This document shows, piece after piece, positions 1-6,146 of a stretch of 8,152 bases of DNA. The notes below the pieces were generated by a model. The model saw only the letters and a program-made list of their open reading frames with translations, was not told the DNA's origin and searched no databases. The stretch spans positions 1 through 8,152 of the forward strand of contig JAKAYZ010000058.1 in assembly GCA_021816165.1 (NCBI GenBank), written 5' to 3'. The translations under genes and the position numbers were made by a program. The DNA comes from Planctomycetota bacterium (GTDB taxonomy: Bacteria > Planctomycetota > Phycisphaerae > WQYP01). Position 1 is the stretch's first letter. Every line of letters starts with the position of its first letter.

Positions 1-251
1 CCGGTGCGCGGTATCACGCCGTGGCCGAAGAGGCTCTTTCGCAGCGTACGATGGCCGAGGCGATAGGTAACCGACTTAAATTGCCGGTCATTTCCATTTC
101 CGCCGACGAGGCACCCGAACATTTTGGCTTTTTGGCCCGATTGCTGGGTTTTGAGCTTTTTGGATCGAGCACCCTTACCCGCGCGAAACTTGGCTGGAAC
201 CCAACCGGCCCGGACCTTCTTGCAGATATCGCAAGCTTGCAGGAATTATGA
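1..251 (+). CDS. NAD-dependent epimerase/SDR-family protein, C-terminal fragment
   Basis: The reading frame is already open at the window edge (first full codon at position 3) and ends with TGA at 249-251, so only about the last 82 residues are present. The visible part begins GARYHAVAEE and continues with an AEAIG..LKLPV stretch, then a segment reading HFGFLARLLG, SSTLTR, and LGWNPTGPDLLADI near the end. This order is typical of the C-terminus of extended-SDR proteins annotated as NAD-dependent epimerase/dehydratase or SDR oxidoreductase, where the last part closes over the substrate. The Rossmann nucleotide-binding motif and the catalytic YxxxK lie outside the window, so substrate and activity cannot be judged. 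An internal ATG at 51 and a GTG at 21 exist, but the family match continues upstream of both, so neither is the true start. The gene converges on dnaA with 7 bp between stop codons. Confidence 0.7.
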   Translation, partial: GARYHAVAEEALSQRTMAEAIGNRLKLPVISISADEAPEHFGFLARLLGFELFGSSTLTRAKLGWNPTGPDLLADIASLQEL

Positions 252-258
252 CGACCAG

Positions 259-276
259 CTATCCACTGATGGATGG
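259..276. repeat. Small inverted repeat at the convergent SDR/dnaA junction
   Basis: Positions 259-265 can pair with 270-276 (one G-T wobble) around the 4-nt loop CTGA. The stem includes the dnaA stop codon. Neither strand has a T-tract after it, so it is not a convincing intrinsic terminator. It is the only structure I see in a very tight convergent junction and may slow or end transcription from either side. Confidence 0.25.
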
Positions 277-1737
277 TTCCAGCGACGCGGGTGATTTTTT
301 GCGGGGCGACTGGCGGATGCGGGCCATGATGTCCCCCACTACCTGCGTGACGGTGGCACTGCGCATTTCATCATCGAGCTTCCACAGCAGCAATTCGCCC
401 GCCGCTATCTGATCCGAGACGCGGCGGCAGGCGGCGATCACCGCGGAATGGCTTTTGACACCGATAGCCCGGCCAATTTCCGGATAACTCATCCGGGCCA
501 TCTCACGCACCAGATACATGGCGATGCCCCGGGCGCGTGCGCATGGGGCGGAACGGCATCCGGACGTGAGTTTTTCCACTTGCTGGCCCAGATATTCGGC
601 CGTGGCACGAACGATGACGTCGACCGATGCGGCTGGCGGCAGGGAATCTCCACCATTCAGCGACAGATCGTCGCGGGCGTCAGCCGCCGCACAACCACCC
701 AGCGTCTGGCGCATCACGGTTCTTGTCAGGCAGCCTTCGAGTTCCCGCACATTAGCAACTGGTTCACGCGCCAGGCGATTAATCATCACATCGCTGATCG
801 TCCATCCACGCTGCTGCGCCAACTGCCGCAGAATGGCGGCTTTCGTCCCGTTGTCGGGTGGATCGACCCTCACCACCATACCGCTGACCAGTCGCGTGGC
901 CAACGCCACGTTGATATCGGTCAGATCGCATGGGGCGCAGTCGGCAGCCAGAACCACTTTTCCACCGGCGGCGGTGATTTCATTGAAAGTGTGGAGAAAT
1001 TCCTGCTGCGTTGACGCCTTGCGGTTGAGAAAATGGGCATCGTCAATAACCAGCAGATCAATGCGCCGCATCCGCTGACGGAAGGCATTCATTGTTGATT
1101 TTTTAATTGCTTCCAGAAACTCGTTGGTAAATTGCTCGGCGGTGATGTAGCGCCAGCGCCTCAGGGGAAAATGGGCCGCAAAGGCCCGGCAGATACCCTG
1201 GAGAAGGTGCGTTTTGCCCAGCCCGCAGTTGCCATGTACAAATAACGGCCCATGCACCTTCTCCGGCTGAGCGGCCACGAGTTCGGCGGTGTGCCGCGCC
1301 ATCCGATTGCCCGCCCCGCTGATAAATCTCTCCAGCGTAAATTGCGGGTTAAGACGAGAAAGCTGCGACGGCATCATTTTGACAGTGTCACCGGCAGAAT
1401 CGGCAGCGGTGCGACCCGGCGCAGGTACCAGAACACAGGCCTGGCCCGAAGTGGCACCCGCGCGAATGTCGACGGCCTCCAATCCTGCTGTAGCGACGGC
1501 TGCGGCCCGCAGGTCGTTGATAAAATGCCCCCGTATCCATTGCATGGCAAATGCGTTGGGTGCATAAACCACCAGCGTGCGGTTGATGAGTTCAAATCGC
1601 GTCTGCGGGCCGAACCATTGCGCCAGTCGTACGGCACCGATTCGACTCATGAGCGCGGTTTTAATATCCGATATACAGTCCGGCGGCGAGAGAAAGGGGC
1701 TTACTTCCGACGCGATGGATTCAATAGTTGCTGGCAT
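259..1737 (-). CDS. dnaA: Chromosomal replication initiator protein DnaA
   Basis: DnaA binds 9-bp boxes at the origin, forms an ATP-dependent filament, and melts DNA for helicase loading. The protein is 492 aa. Domain I spans roughly residues 24-86 (with WFG and WIRGHF) and is followed by a short linker. The AAA+ core carries Walker A GNCGLGKT (169-176), the initiator-specific helix region (EFLEAIKKSTMNAF), Walker B IDDAHF (231-236), a box VII arginine (R282 in ATRLVSG) and sensor II NVRELEG (R331). Domain IV (about 370-445) has the IAMYL and SYPEIGRAIG helix-turn-helix core followed by VKSHSAV. That last motif differs from the common GRDHTTV, and the usual RQ before IAM is RG here. I chose the ATG at 1737 because AAAGGAG lies 6 nt upstream and the protein then starts like other DnaA proteins; an in-frame start 24 codons earlier adds a sequence with no family character. 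A gene-free region with DnaA boxes lies upstream, so autoregulation is likely. Confidence 0.96.
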   Translation of the reverse strand: MPATIESIASEVSPFLSPPDCISDIKTALMSRIGAVRLAQWFGPQTRFELINRTLVVYAPNAFAMQWIRGHFINDLRAAAVATAGLEAVDIRAGATSGQACVLVPAPGRTAADSAGDTVKMMPSQLSRLNPQFTLERFISGAGNRMARHTAELVAAQPEKVHGPLFVHGNCGLGKTHLLQGICRAFAAHFPLRRWRYITAEQFTNEFLEAIKKSTMNAFRQRMRRIDLLVIDDAHFLNRKASTQQEFLHTFNEITAAGGKVVLAADCAPCDLTDINVALATRLVSGMVVRVDPPDNGTKAAILRQLAQQRGWTISDVMINRLAREPVANVRELEGCLTRTVMRQTLGGCAAADARDDLSLNGGDSLPPAASVDVIVRATAEYLGQQVEKLTSGCRSAPCARARGIAMYLVREMARMSYPEIGRAIGVKSHSAVIAACRRVSDQIAAGELLLWKLDDEMRSATVTQVVGDIMARIRQSPRKKSPASLEPSISG

Positions 1738-1743
1738 GGTGGA

Positions 1744-1750
1744 CTCCTTT
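1744..1750 (-). promoter_or_regulatory. Shine-Dalgarno site of dnaA
   Basis: On the minus strand AAAGGAG lies 6 nt before the ATG at 1737-1735. This decides the dnaA start against the longer in-frame possibility at 1809. Confidence 0.8.
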
Positions 1751-1864
1751 CCAGACGATACATCGCATGATCTTGACGCATGCGAAGCGTTGAACCGTCT
1801 ATGGCTCAAACTTCCAGAAGGAAGCGGCAGTCCATTGCCAGAATCGATGGGCCAACGTCGGCCC

Positions 1865-1889
1865 GCAACTGCTCTCTATTCGCAGTTGC
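1865..1889. repeat. 8-bp perfect inverted repeat in the dnaA leader region
   Basis: GCAACTGC (1865-1872) and GCAGTTGC (1882-1889) are exact reverse complements around a 9-nt spacer. The element is about 130 bp upstream of the dnaA start. It could be a protein-binding operator or a hairpin in the dnaA 5' leader. There is no T-tract, so it is not an intrinsic terminator. The spacer overlaps a weak DnaA-box-like 9-mer (CTATTCGCA, 1876-1884, 7 of 9). Confidence 0.45.
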
Positions 1890-2070
1890 ACCCGTGAAAA
1901 CGCCTGATTACCGGGCCAGAACCATATCTGAAAGGTTTCAATCCAATACCCGGCCGACATACTTCCGCGCACCGCTGCGTACCAGACGATGTAAAGTCTG
2001 ACGGTACCAGCTTGTGAGAAACTTGGGATGTTATTCAACACAAAGAGAAGGTCGAATCCGTACTACCTTC

Positions 2071-2092
2071 CCAAGGGTGGCCCACCACTTGG
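2071..2092. repeat. Near-palindromic 22-bp element in the candidate origin
   Basis: CCAAGGGTGG and its near reverse complement meet almost head to head, with one bulged base. The flanking CCAAG and CTTGG arms match exactly. The centre is too tight for a long hairpin, so a dimeric protein-binding site is the more natural reading. Function unknown. Confidence 0.4.
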
Positions 2093-2176
2093 TCTCCACC
2101 AACGCAGTGCGCGTCTCGAGCGGGGTGTAGTATTAAGGTTTCGTAAGTTTCATGCCACTGTAATTCCAGCCGCAGT

Positions 2177-2185
2177 TTATTCACA
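2177..2185 (+). promoter_or_regulatory. DnaA box (TTATTCACA)
   Basis: This 9-mer fits the TTATNCACA consensus exactly, with T at the free position. It lies about 440 bp upstream of the dnaA start and about 35 bp from an AT-rich tract, which is a usual arrangement in bacterial origins. It is the best single box in the window. Confidence 0.65.
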
Positions 2186-2220
2186 TGACTGCATGATGGC
2201 TATCTGCATGCACTTACAGA

Positions 2221-2250
2221 TTTTCAAAAAAAACTTCTCAACTTCATTTC
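2221..2250. other. AT-rich tract, possible DNA unwinding element
   Basis: Only 7 of these 30 bases are G or C, with runs of T and A, in a genome segment that is otherwise GC-rich. It lies between the exact DnaA box (2177-2185) and a partial box (2269-2277). The position fits a duplex-unwinding element, but AT-rich promoter DNA would look the same. Confidence 0.4.
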
Positions 2251-2328
2251 ACGCCCTTGGGTATAACTTGTGGATTCACTGCCATATCGGCAGCAAATAG
2301 GAAATACCTTTTATCCATGCGGGTTTTA

Positions 2329-3282
2329 TCAGGATCGCATTCCCAATGGCAAAAAATAAACTTCGCGGCGCTGTGTCGGGCGATATCCAGCCTTCCGGTA
2401 AAGTGCCAGGGCCGGGGTGTTGGCTTCATCCACCGCAAGCAAACTGGTGATGGCACCGGTGCAACGCATCATTTTTTTGATCTGGGTCATAAAAAATAAA
2501 CCGAGGTGCAATCTCCGGTGTGGCAGGGCAAGCCCCAAATAGGTGACGTCAAGCGATTGCAACGCCGGGTTGGATGTCAATAGCAAAACGCCCACGCCAC
2601 GCGATTCATGCACCAGCACAAACCACAATTCCGGGTTGAAATTTCCCACATGCTGATGGCCCACAATCACATCATCCAAACTGCGCAGTCCGGACATCCT
2701 GGGGCAATCCAAAGTCTGCTCGTAGCTTGCGCCGATGGCTTGCTTGAACAGTTCATGACTGCTGGATCGATAAGTCTCCAAATGGTAACCGCCGGGCAGT
2801 TTCATTTCGGGAATGGCCCAGCGGGAGGCGTGTTCCATAAATTGCAGGACGGCAAGCTGGTCATAACCGGCCGCCCGGTAAATACGCCTCAAGATCGACT
2901 CATCGACGTCAAACACACCCTGAATCATTTTCATGCCAGCGGTCTGTGCCGCTCCAACAGCCATCTTCAAACAAGCAGCAGCCTGCGGTTCCCGGTCGTG
3001 CAGAAAACGGGTTGGGGGCAGATAGCAAACGGCCGATTTACCGGGATTGGGCACCCACAGGCAGACCATGGCCAATGTTCCGTCTTGCAGGCAAACCACC
3101 TGATTGCGGATGGAAATATTGTGCTGCTGACACAGGGCGTCAAAGCTGGAACGCCGCGCGCGAATTTCCAATTTTCGCGCGATTCCACCGCGCTCCGGCC
3201 CAGCCAGCAGGCAGTCGATACCGCGATGGGCCAACTCCGGCGAGGGATCGGGTATGCAAACAAATTCGGCTTCCCGCGTCAA
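2329..3282 (-). CDS. GNAT-family acetyltransferase with two GNAT-like halves
   Basis: The 317-aa protein looks like a tandem GNAT enzyme, which would move an acyl group from acyl-CoA to an amine; the substrate cannot be inferred. The N-terminal half (about 40-150) ends with the GNAT-like stretch ESILRRIYRAAGY (128-140). The C-terminal half (about 165-317) has FVLVHESRGVGVLLL (beta strands 4-5) and the more canonical ending VDEANTPALALYRKAGYRP (284-302). The acyl-CoA loop, normally RxxGxG, reads RRLHLG (256-261), so its first glycine is a histidine. The start is TTG at 3282-3280, supported by AGGAGGT 3 nt upstream; no good ATG is nearby. The gene is divergent from argB and runs toward the dnaA upstream region. 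Mycothiol-synthase-like tandem GNATs are the closest known architecture, but I do not claim that activity. Confidence 0.75.
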   Translation of the reverse strand: MTREAEFVCIPDPSPELAHRGIDCLLAGPERGGIARKLEIRARRSSFDALCQQHNISIRNQVVCLQDGTLAMVCLWVPNPGKSAVCYLPPTRFLHDREPQAAACLKMAVGAAQTAGMKMIQGVFDVDESILRRIYRAAGYDQLAVLQFMEHASRWAIPEMKLPGGYHLETYRSSSHELFKQAIGASYEQTLDCPRMSGLRSLDDVIVGHQHVGNFNPELWFVLVHESRGVGVLLLTSNPALQSLDVTYLGLALPHRRLHLGLFFMTQIKKMMRCTGAITSLLAVDEANTPALALYRKAGYRPTQRREVYFLPLGMRS

Positions 3283-3285
3283 AAT

Positions 3286-3292
3286 ACCTCCT
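3286..3292 (-). promoter_or_regulatory. Shine-Dalgarno site supporting a TTG start
   Basis: On the minus strand AGGAGGT stands 3 nt before the TTG start of the acetyltransferase gene. It is a near-complete anti-SD match and is the reason for choosing a non-ATG start. Confidence 0.7.
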
Positions 3293-3365
3293 GCTGCCCA
3301 CCGGCGATTAACCGCACCTTGGCACCGGTACAGGCATACGGTCCGTCATCGGCTGGCACCGACAT

Positions 3366-3394
3366 TTGAAATGCAAGGCGCACATCCGTATTCT
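3366..3394 (+). promoter_or_regulatory. Probable sigma-70-type promoter of argB-argF-rph
   Basis: TTGAAA (3366-3371, 5 of 6 to the -35 consensus) and TATTCT (3389-3394, 4 of 6 to the -10 consensus) are separated by exactly 17 bp. A start near 3401 would give a leader of about 30 nt before the argB TTG. The position between two divergent genes fits. No transcription data support it. Confidence 0.5.
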
Positions 3395-3432
3395 TTACCG
3401 CTTGATTTGGATGATAACCATGGGAAGGTGAA

Positions 3433-4326
3433 TTGGATATTCCTGTCGAACCTGGTGTGCTTGAGAAGGCCGGTGCGCTGATTGAAGCCCTCGGCTACAT
3501 TCAGCGTTTCAATGAAAAGATTGTCGTCGTGAAACTTGGCGGTTCGTTCATGGACAGCCAGGATGAGTTTCGCAAGGTACTTACCGATGTGGTCTTTATG
3601 CACGCGGTGGGCATGCGCCCCGTGGTGGTGCATGGCGGAGGTAAGGCGATAACCCAGGCGATGAGCGAGGCCGGTATTCAGGCCCAGTTTGTGATGGGAC
3701 GCCGCTATACCGACGAGAATACGCTTGCCATTGCCGAGCACGTTCTGGTGCATCAGATTAACTCATTCATCGTCGATACCATTGAGGCCCTCGGTGGACG
3801 GGCGATGCCGCTGCATTCACTCGGCAGTGCGGTGCTCTTTGGCGAAAAGCTGTTTTTAGCGGGGGCAGAAAATCGAAGAATCGACATCGGCCGGGTCGGC
3901 GAGGTGAAACGCGTTAACAGCACGCTGATTGCCGCCCTGACGCGGGCGGATGTCATACCGGTCATTGCGCCGATTGCGCTTGACGGTGCCGGCGGAAAGC
4001 TGAACGTGAACGCCGATACCGCCGCGGGCTTTGTGGCGGCCGCCTGCCATGCGGAAAAGCTGGTTTTGGTATCCGACACCCATGGCATACGCGGCCGGAA
4101 GAATGACCCGCAATCGCTTTTGCGCAGTGTGACACGGAAGGATATTGAGGCACTGATTGCGGCGGGCGAAATATCCGAGGGGATGCTTCCCAAGGTGGAG
4201 TCCTGCCTGATCGCATTGGAGGCGGGTGTGCAAAAAACCCACATTATCGACGGGCGGTTTCCACATTCACTTTTACTGGAAATTTATTCCGATAGCGGCG
4301 TCGGCACGGAAATAATCCGAGGATAA
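3433..4326 (+). CDS. argB: Acetylglutamate kinase (N-acetyl-L-glutamate 5-phosphotransferase)
   Basis: ArgB phosphorylates N-acetylglutamate with ATP, the second step of arginine synthesis, in the cytoplasm. The 297-aa protein has the amino-acid-kinase motifs in order: VVVKLGG (K34), VVVHGGGK (67-71), GRRYTD (89-94, with the substrate-binding arginine), NVNADTAA (191-198), VSDTHGI (213-219) and EGMLPKVE (K254). The end, SDSGVGTEI, matches the usual DSG.GT tail. Before the first strand there is an extra helix region (VLEKAGALIEALGYIQRF), the N-terminal extension typical of hexameric, arginine-inhibited enzymes, so feedback inhibition is likely. The start is TTG at 3433 with GGGAAGGTG just upstream; a TAA at 3415 closes the frame and the nearby ATGs are out of frame. 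It is first in a likely operon, 3 bp before argF. Confidence 0.95.
   Translation: MDIPVEPGVLEKAGALIEALGYIQRFNEKIVVVKLGGSFMDSQDEFRKVLTDVVFMHAVGMRPVVVHGGGKAITQAMSEAGIQAQFVMGRRYTDENTLAIAEHVLVHQINSFIVDTIEALGGRAMPLHSLGSAVLFGEKLFLAGAENRRIDIGRVGEVKRVNSTLIAALTRADVIPVIAPIALDGAGGKLNVNADTAAGFVAAACHAEKLVLVSDTHGIRGRKNDPQSLLRSVTRKDIEALIAAGEISEGMLPKVESCLIALEAGVQKTHIIDGRFPHSLLLEIYSDSGVGTEIIRG
4319..4322 (+). promoter_or_regulatory. Shine-Dalgarno site of argF inside the end of argB
   Basis: GAGG lies 7 nt before the argF ATG and within the last argB codons. This placement favours translational coupling of the two genes. Confidence 0.6.
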
Positions 4327-4329
4327 AAT

Positions 4330-5286
4330 ATGACATCAGATATCACCGGCCCCAGCGGAAGCGGGGCCAAAGCCAATGATTTTATCGACATACTCACGAC
4401 CGATCCCCAGCGCCTCGGGCATTTGCTGGCGCTGGCGCAAAGCCTCAAGGGGGCGCATCGGGCTGGCAGCCGCAACACCTCCTGCGCCGGAAAGGTGCTG
4501 GCCATGATTTTTGAAAAACCCTCACTGCGCACCCGCGTAAGCTTTGACGCTGCAATGACCCCCCTCGGCGGCAGCGCCATTTACATTTCACCCAATGAAA
4601 TCGGTCTGGGATCGCGCGAATCCGCTCCTGATGTCGCACGGGTTCTCTCCGGCATGTGCGACGCCATTATGGCCCGCACCTTTTCGCATCAGACCATCAC
4701 TGATTTGGCACGCTATGCGGCTATTCCTGTTATCAACGGCCTTTCCGATCACAGCCATCCCTGCCAGGCGATGGCCGATCTGCTGACGGTACAGGAAGAA
4801 TTTGGAGCCTTGGCGGGCCGAACCATGGCCTATGTGGGCGATGGCAACAATGTGGCGCGGTCTCTGCTGGAGGCGTGTGCGGTCTTCAAGATGAACTTTG
4901 CCATTGCCACACCGAAAGAGTACCAACTGCCGGATCGCGACTTCCAGGAGGTCAAGACGCGATACCCCATTGAGTGCTTCATCAGCAATGATCCTCGTCA
5001 AGCCGTGAAAAACGCCGATGCCATTTACACCGACACCTGGGTAAGCATGGGGCAGGAAGCGGAAAAGGCAGCTCGTTTGCCGATATTTCGTCCCTACCAA
5101 GTTAATCAGGAACTTCTTGCGTACGCGCCGAAACATGCCATTGTGCTGCATTGCCTGCCGGCGTACCGTGGCGTAGAGATTACCGATGCCGTGATGGATG
5201 GCCCGCAGAGCCGGGTGTTTCAGCAGGCGCACAACCGTCTGCATTTTCAAAAGGCGCTGTTGGCCGAGTTGCTTTCGAATGCCTGA
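4330..5286 (+). CDS. argF: Ornithine carbamoyltransferase
   Basis: The enzyme makes citrulline from ornithine and carbamoyl phosphate in arginine synthesis. The 318-aa length is normal. The carbamoyl-phosphate site is FEKPSLRTR (61-69), where L replaces the second residue of the common STRTR; this variant is found in other family members. It is followed by MARTFSH (114-120) and DHSHPCQ (140-146). The ornithine domain has GDGNNVA (170-176), the DTWVSMG loop (235-241) and HCLPAYRG (274-281). The SMG loop and HCLP motif point to ornithine rather than N-succinylornithine or aspartate as the substrate. The ATG at 4330 has GAGG 7 nt upstream and follows the argB stop by 3 bp, so the two genes are almost certainly co-transcribed. 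A catabolic role is unlikely next to argB. The alternative symbol argI is a naming matter only. Confidence 0.95.
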   Translation: MTSDITGPSGSGAKANDFIDILTTDPQRLGHLLALAQSLKGAHRAGSRNTSCAGKVLAMIFEKPSLRTRVSFDAAMTPLGGSAIYISPNEIGLGSRESAPDVARVLSGMCDAIMARTFSHQTITDLARYAAIPVINGLSDHSHPCQAMADLLTVQEEFGALAGRTMAYVGDGNNVARSLLEACAVFKMNFAIATPKEYQLPDRDFQEVKTRYPIECFISNDPRQAVKNADAIYTDTWVSMGQEAEKAARLPIFRPYQVNQELLAYAPKHAIVLHCLPAYRGVEITDAVMDGPQSRVFQQAHNRLHFQKALLAELLSNA

Positions 5287-5342
5287 CGGCAGATCAATGC
5301 GGTTCTCCGCTGGATATTCTTTTTTTATTTATGGACGCCGAT

Positions 5343-6086
5343 ATGAAAAAAAGCAAAACGCAAACTGTGAAACCCATCCGCGCTGGACAACGGCGCGTCA
5401 ATGCCCTTCGACCGGTCAGTTTTGTGCGCCACTTTACTCATCATGCCGGCGGCTCGGTCATTGCATCCTTCGGTGAAACACGCGTGCTTTGCACCGCGAT
5501 GATAGAAAAGGGTGTGCCGGACTGGCTCAAGGGTAAAGGCACCGGCTGGTTGACCGCCGAATACGCCATGCTCCCATCATCCACCAAGGGGCGCAAGCGC
5601 CGCGATGGTGCCAAGCCCGATGGACGCAGCGTGGAGATACAACGCCTCATTGGCCGCACGCTCAGGGCCATTGTGGCCCTTGACCGGCTTGGTGAAAATA
5701 CCCTCTTTGTCGATTGCGATGTGCTGCAAGCCGACGGCGGCACCCGCACGGCCGCCATTACTGGTGCTTATGTGGCTCTCCGCGATGCGGCCAGCGCCGC
5801 CCTGAATAGCGGGCTTGTCAGCGACGACCCTGTCATCGGCCAGGTGGCGGCCGTCAGTGTTGGCATTATCAGAGGCGTGCCGATGCTGGACCTTGATTAC
5901 AGCGAAGATTCTGCCGCCGATGTTGATATGAATGTCGCCATGCTTTCAAACGGTCGATTTGTTGAGCTACAAGCCACCGGCGAACACAATACCTTTTCCC
6001 GATCGGAACTGGATGCGATGCTGGCTCTCGCCACCGGCGGCATCCGCCAATTGCATCGACTGCAACTTGACGCTCTGGTGGGATAG
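5343..6086 (+). CDS. rph: Ribonuclease PH
   Basis: RNase PH trims the 3' end of tRNA precursors using phosphate as nucleophile. The 247-aa protein is close to the usual 240 aa and has the family motifs in order: [17 protein letters not shown] (22-38), [17 protein letters not shown] (62-78), [12 protein letters not shown] (94-105), [12 protein letters not shown] (125-136, phosphate site with R135), and [14 protein letters not shown] (184-197), whose D189 and D195 match the catalytic aspartates. The [13 protein letters not shown] segment looks planctomycete-like. Start choice is uncertain: ATG 5343 gives a normal N-terminus, while ATG 5331 adds four residues; neither has a strong SD. It follows argF by 56 bp on the same strand. 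That gap has a short 4-bp hairpin (5299-5310) and a run of seven T (5320-5326), so partial termination after argF, or a separate rph promoter, is possible. Confidence 0.95.
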   Translation: MKKSKTQTVKPIRAGQRRVNALRPVSFVRHFTHHAGGSVIASFGETRVLCTAMIEKGVPDWLKGKGTGWLTAEYAMLPSSTKGRKRRDGAKPDGRSVEIQRLIGRTLRAIVALDRLGENTLFVDCDVLQADGGTRTAAITGAYVALRDAASAALNSGLVSDDPVIGQVAAVSVGIIRGVPMLDLDYSEDSAADVDMNVAMLSNGRFVELQATGEHNTFSRSELDAMLALATGGIRQLHRLQLDALVG

Positions 6087-6126
6087 CGCGCCGATGGGCT
6101 GCGACGGCTTGAAACGCCAAGCTGAA

Positions 6127-6146
6127 CCTGGCCGTTTAATGGCCGG
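6127..6146. repeat. Inverted repeat between convergent rph and the 6136-6831 gene
   Basis: CC-T-GGCC (6127-6133) pairs with GGCCGG (6141-6146) around a 7-nt loop, with one bulged T. The minus-strand stop codon lies in the loop. Position suits a two-way terminator, but there is no T-tract on either side, so it is at best weak or Rho-assisted. Confidence 0.35.

Larger units (their letters stand above)
2013..2330. other. Candidate oriC / dnaA control region
   Basis: The 590 bp between dnaA and the acetyltransferase gene holds no credible coding sequence. It contains one exact TTATNCACA box (2177-2185) and several partial boxes: TTATTCAAC at 2031-2039, TTATCCATG at 2311-2319, and on the minus strand TTTCTCACA (2013-2021) and GAATCCACA (2269-2277), each 7 of 9. 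It also has an AT-rich tract (2221-2250) and a cluster of ACTTGG/CTTGGG motifs in both orientations. Bacterial origins commonly lie next to dnaA and combine these features, so calling this an origin is reasonable inference. Only one strong box is present, so a dnaA promoter-autoregulation region without origin activity is the main alternative. The remaining part of the gap (1751-2012) shows only the 8-bp inverted repeat and a 9-bp direct repeat. Confidence 0.5.

Noticed and set aside
259..267. DnaA-box-like 9-mer CTATCCACT at the end of dnaA
   Set aside because: It matches 7 of 9, stands alone, and lies inside the coding end of dnaA. It is likely chance.
1738..1809. Upstream extension of dnaA to an in-frame ATG at 1809
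   Set aside because: The extra 24 residues are not DnaA-like, and a good SD sits directly before the ATG at 1737.
2048..2060. tRNA T-loop-like sequence (GGTCGAATCC)
   Set aside because: The T stem does not pair, and no anticodon arm or acceptor stem could be found around it.
2028..2300. 90-codon open frame on the + strand inside the dnaA upstream region
   Set aside because: The product is low in family character, has no SD, and overlaps the exact DnaA box and the AT-rich tract. It reads as non-coding DNA with a chance open frame.
2608..3369. 253-codon open frame on the + strand
   Set aside because: It lies antisense to the acetyltransferase gene, whose frame has domain sense. This one shows none and is a shadow of the high-GC third positions.
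5299..5326. Intrinsic terminator after argF
   Set aside because: A T-run is present, but the hairpin has only four base pairs and is separated from the T-run by 9 nt. Noted as possible weak attenuation only.
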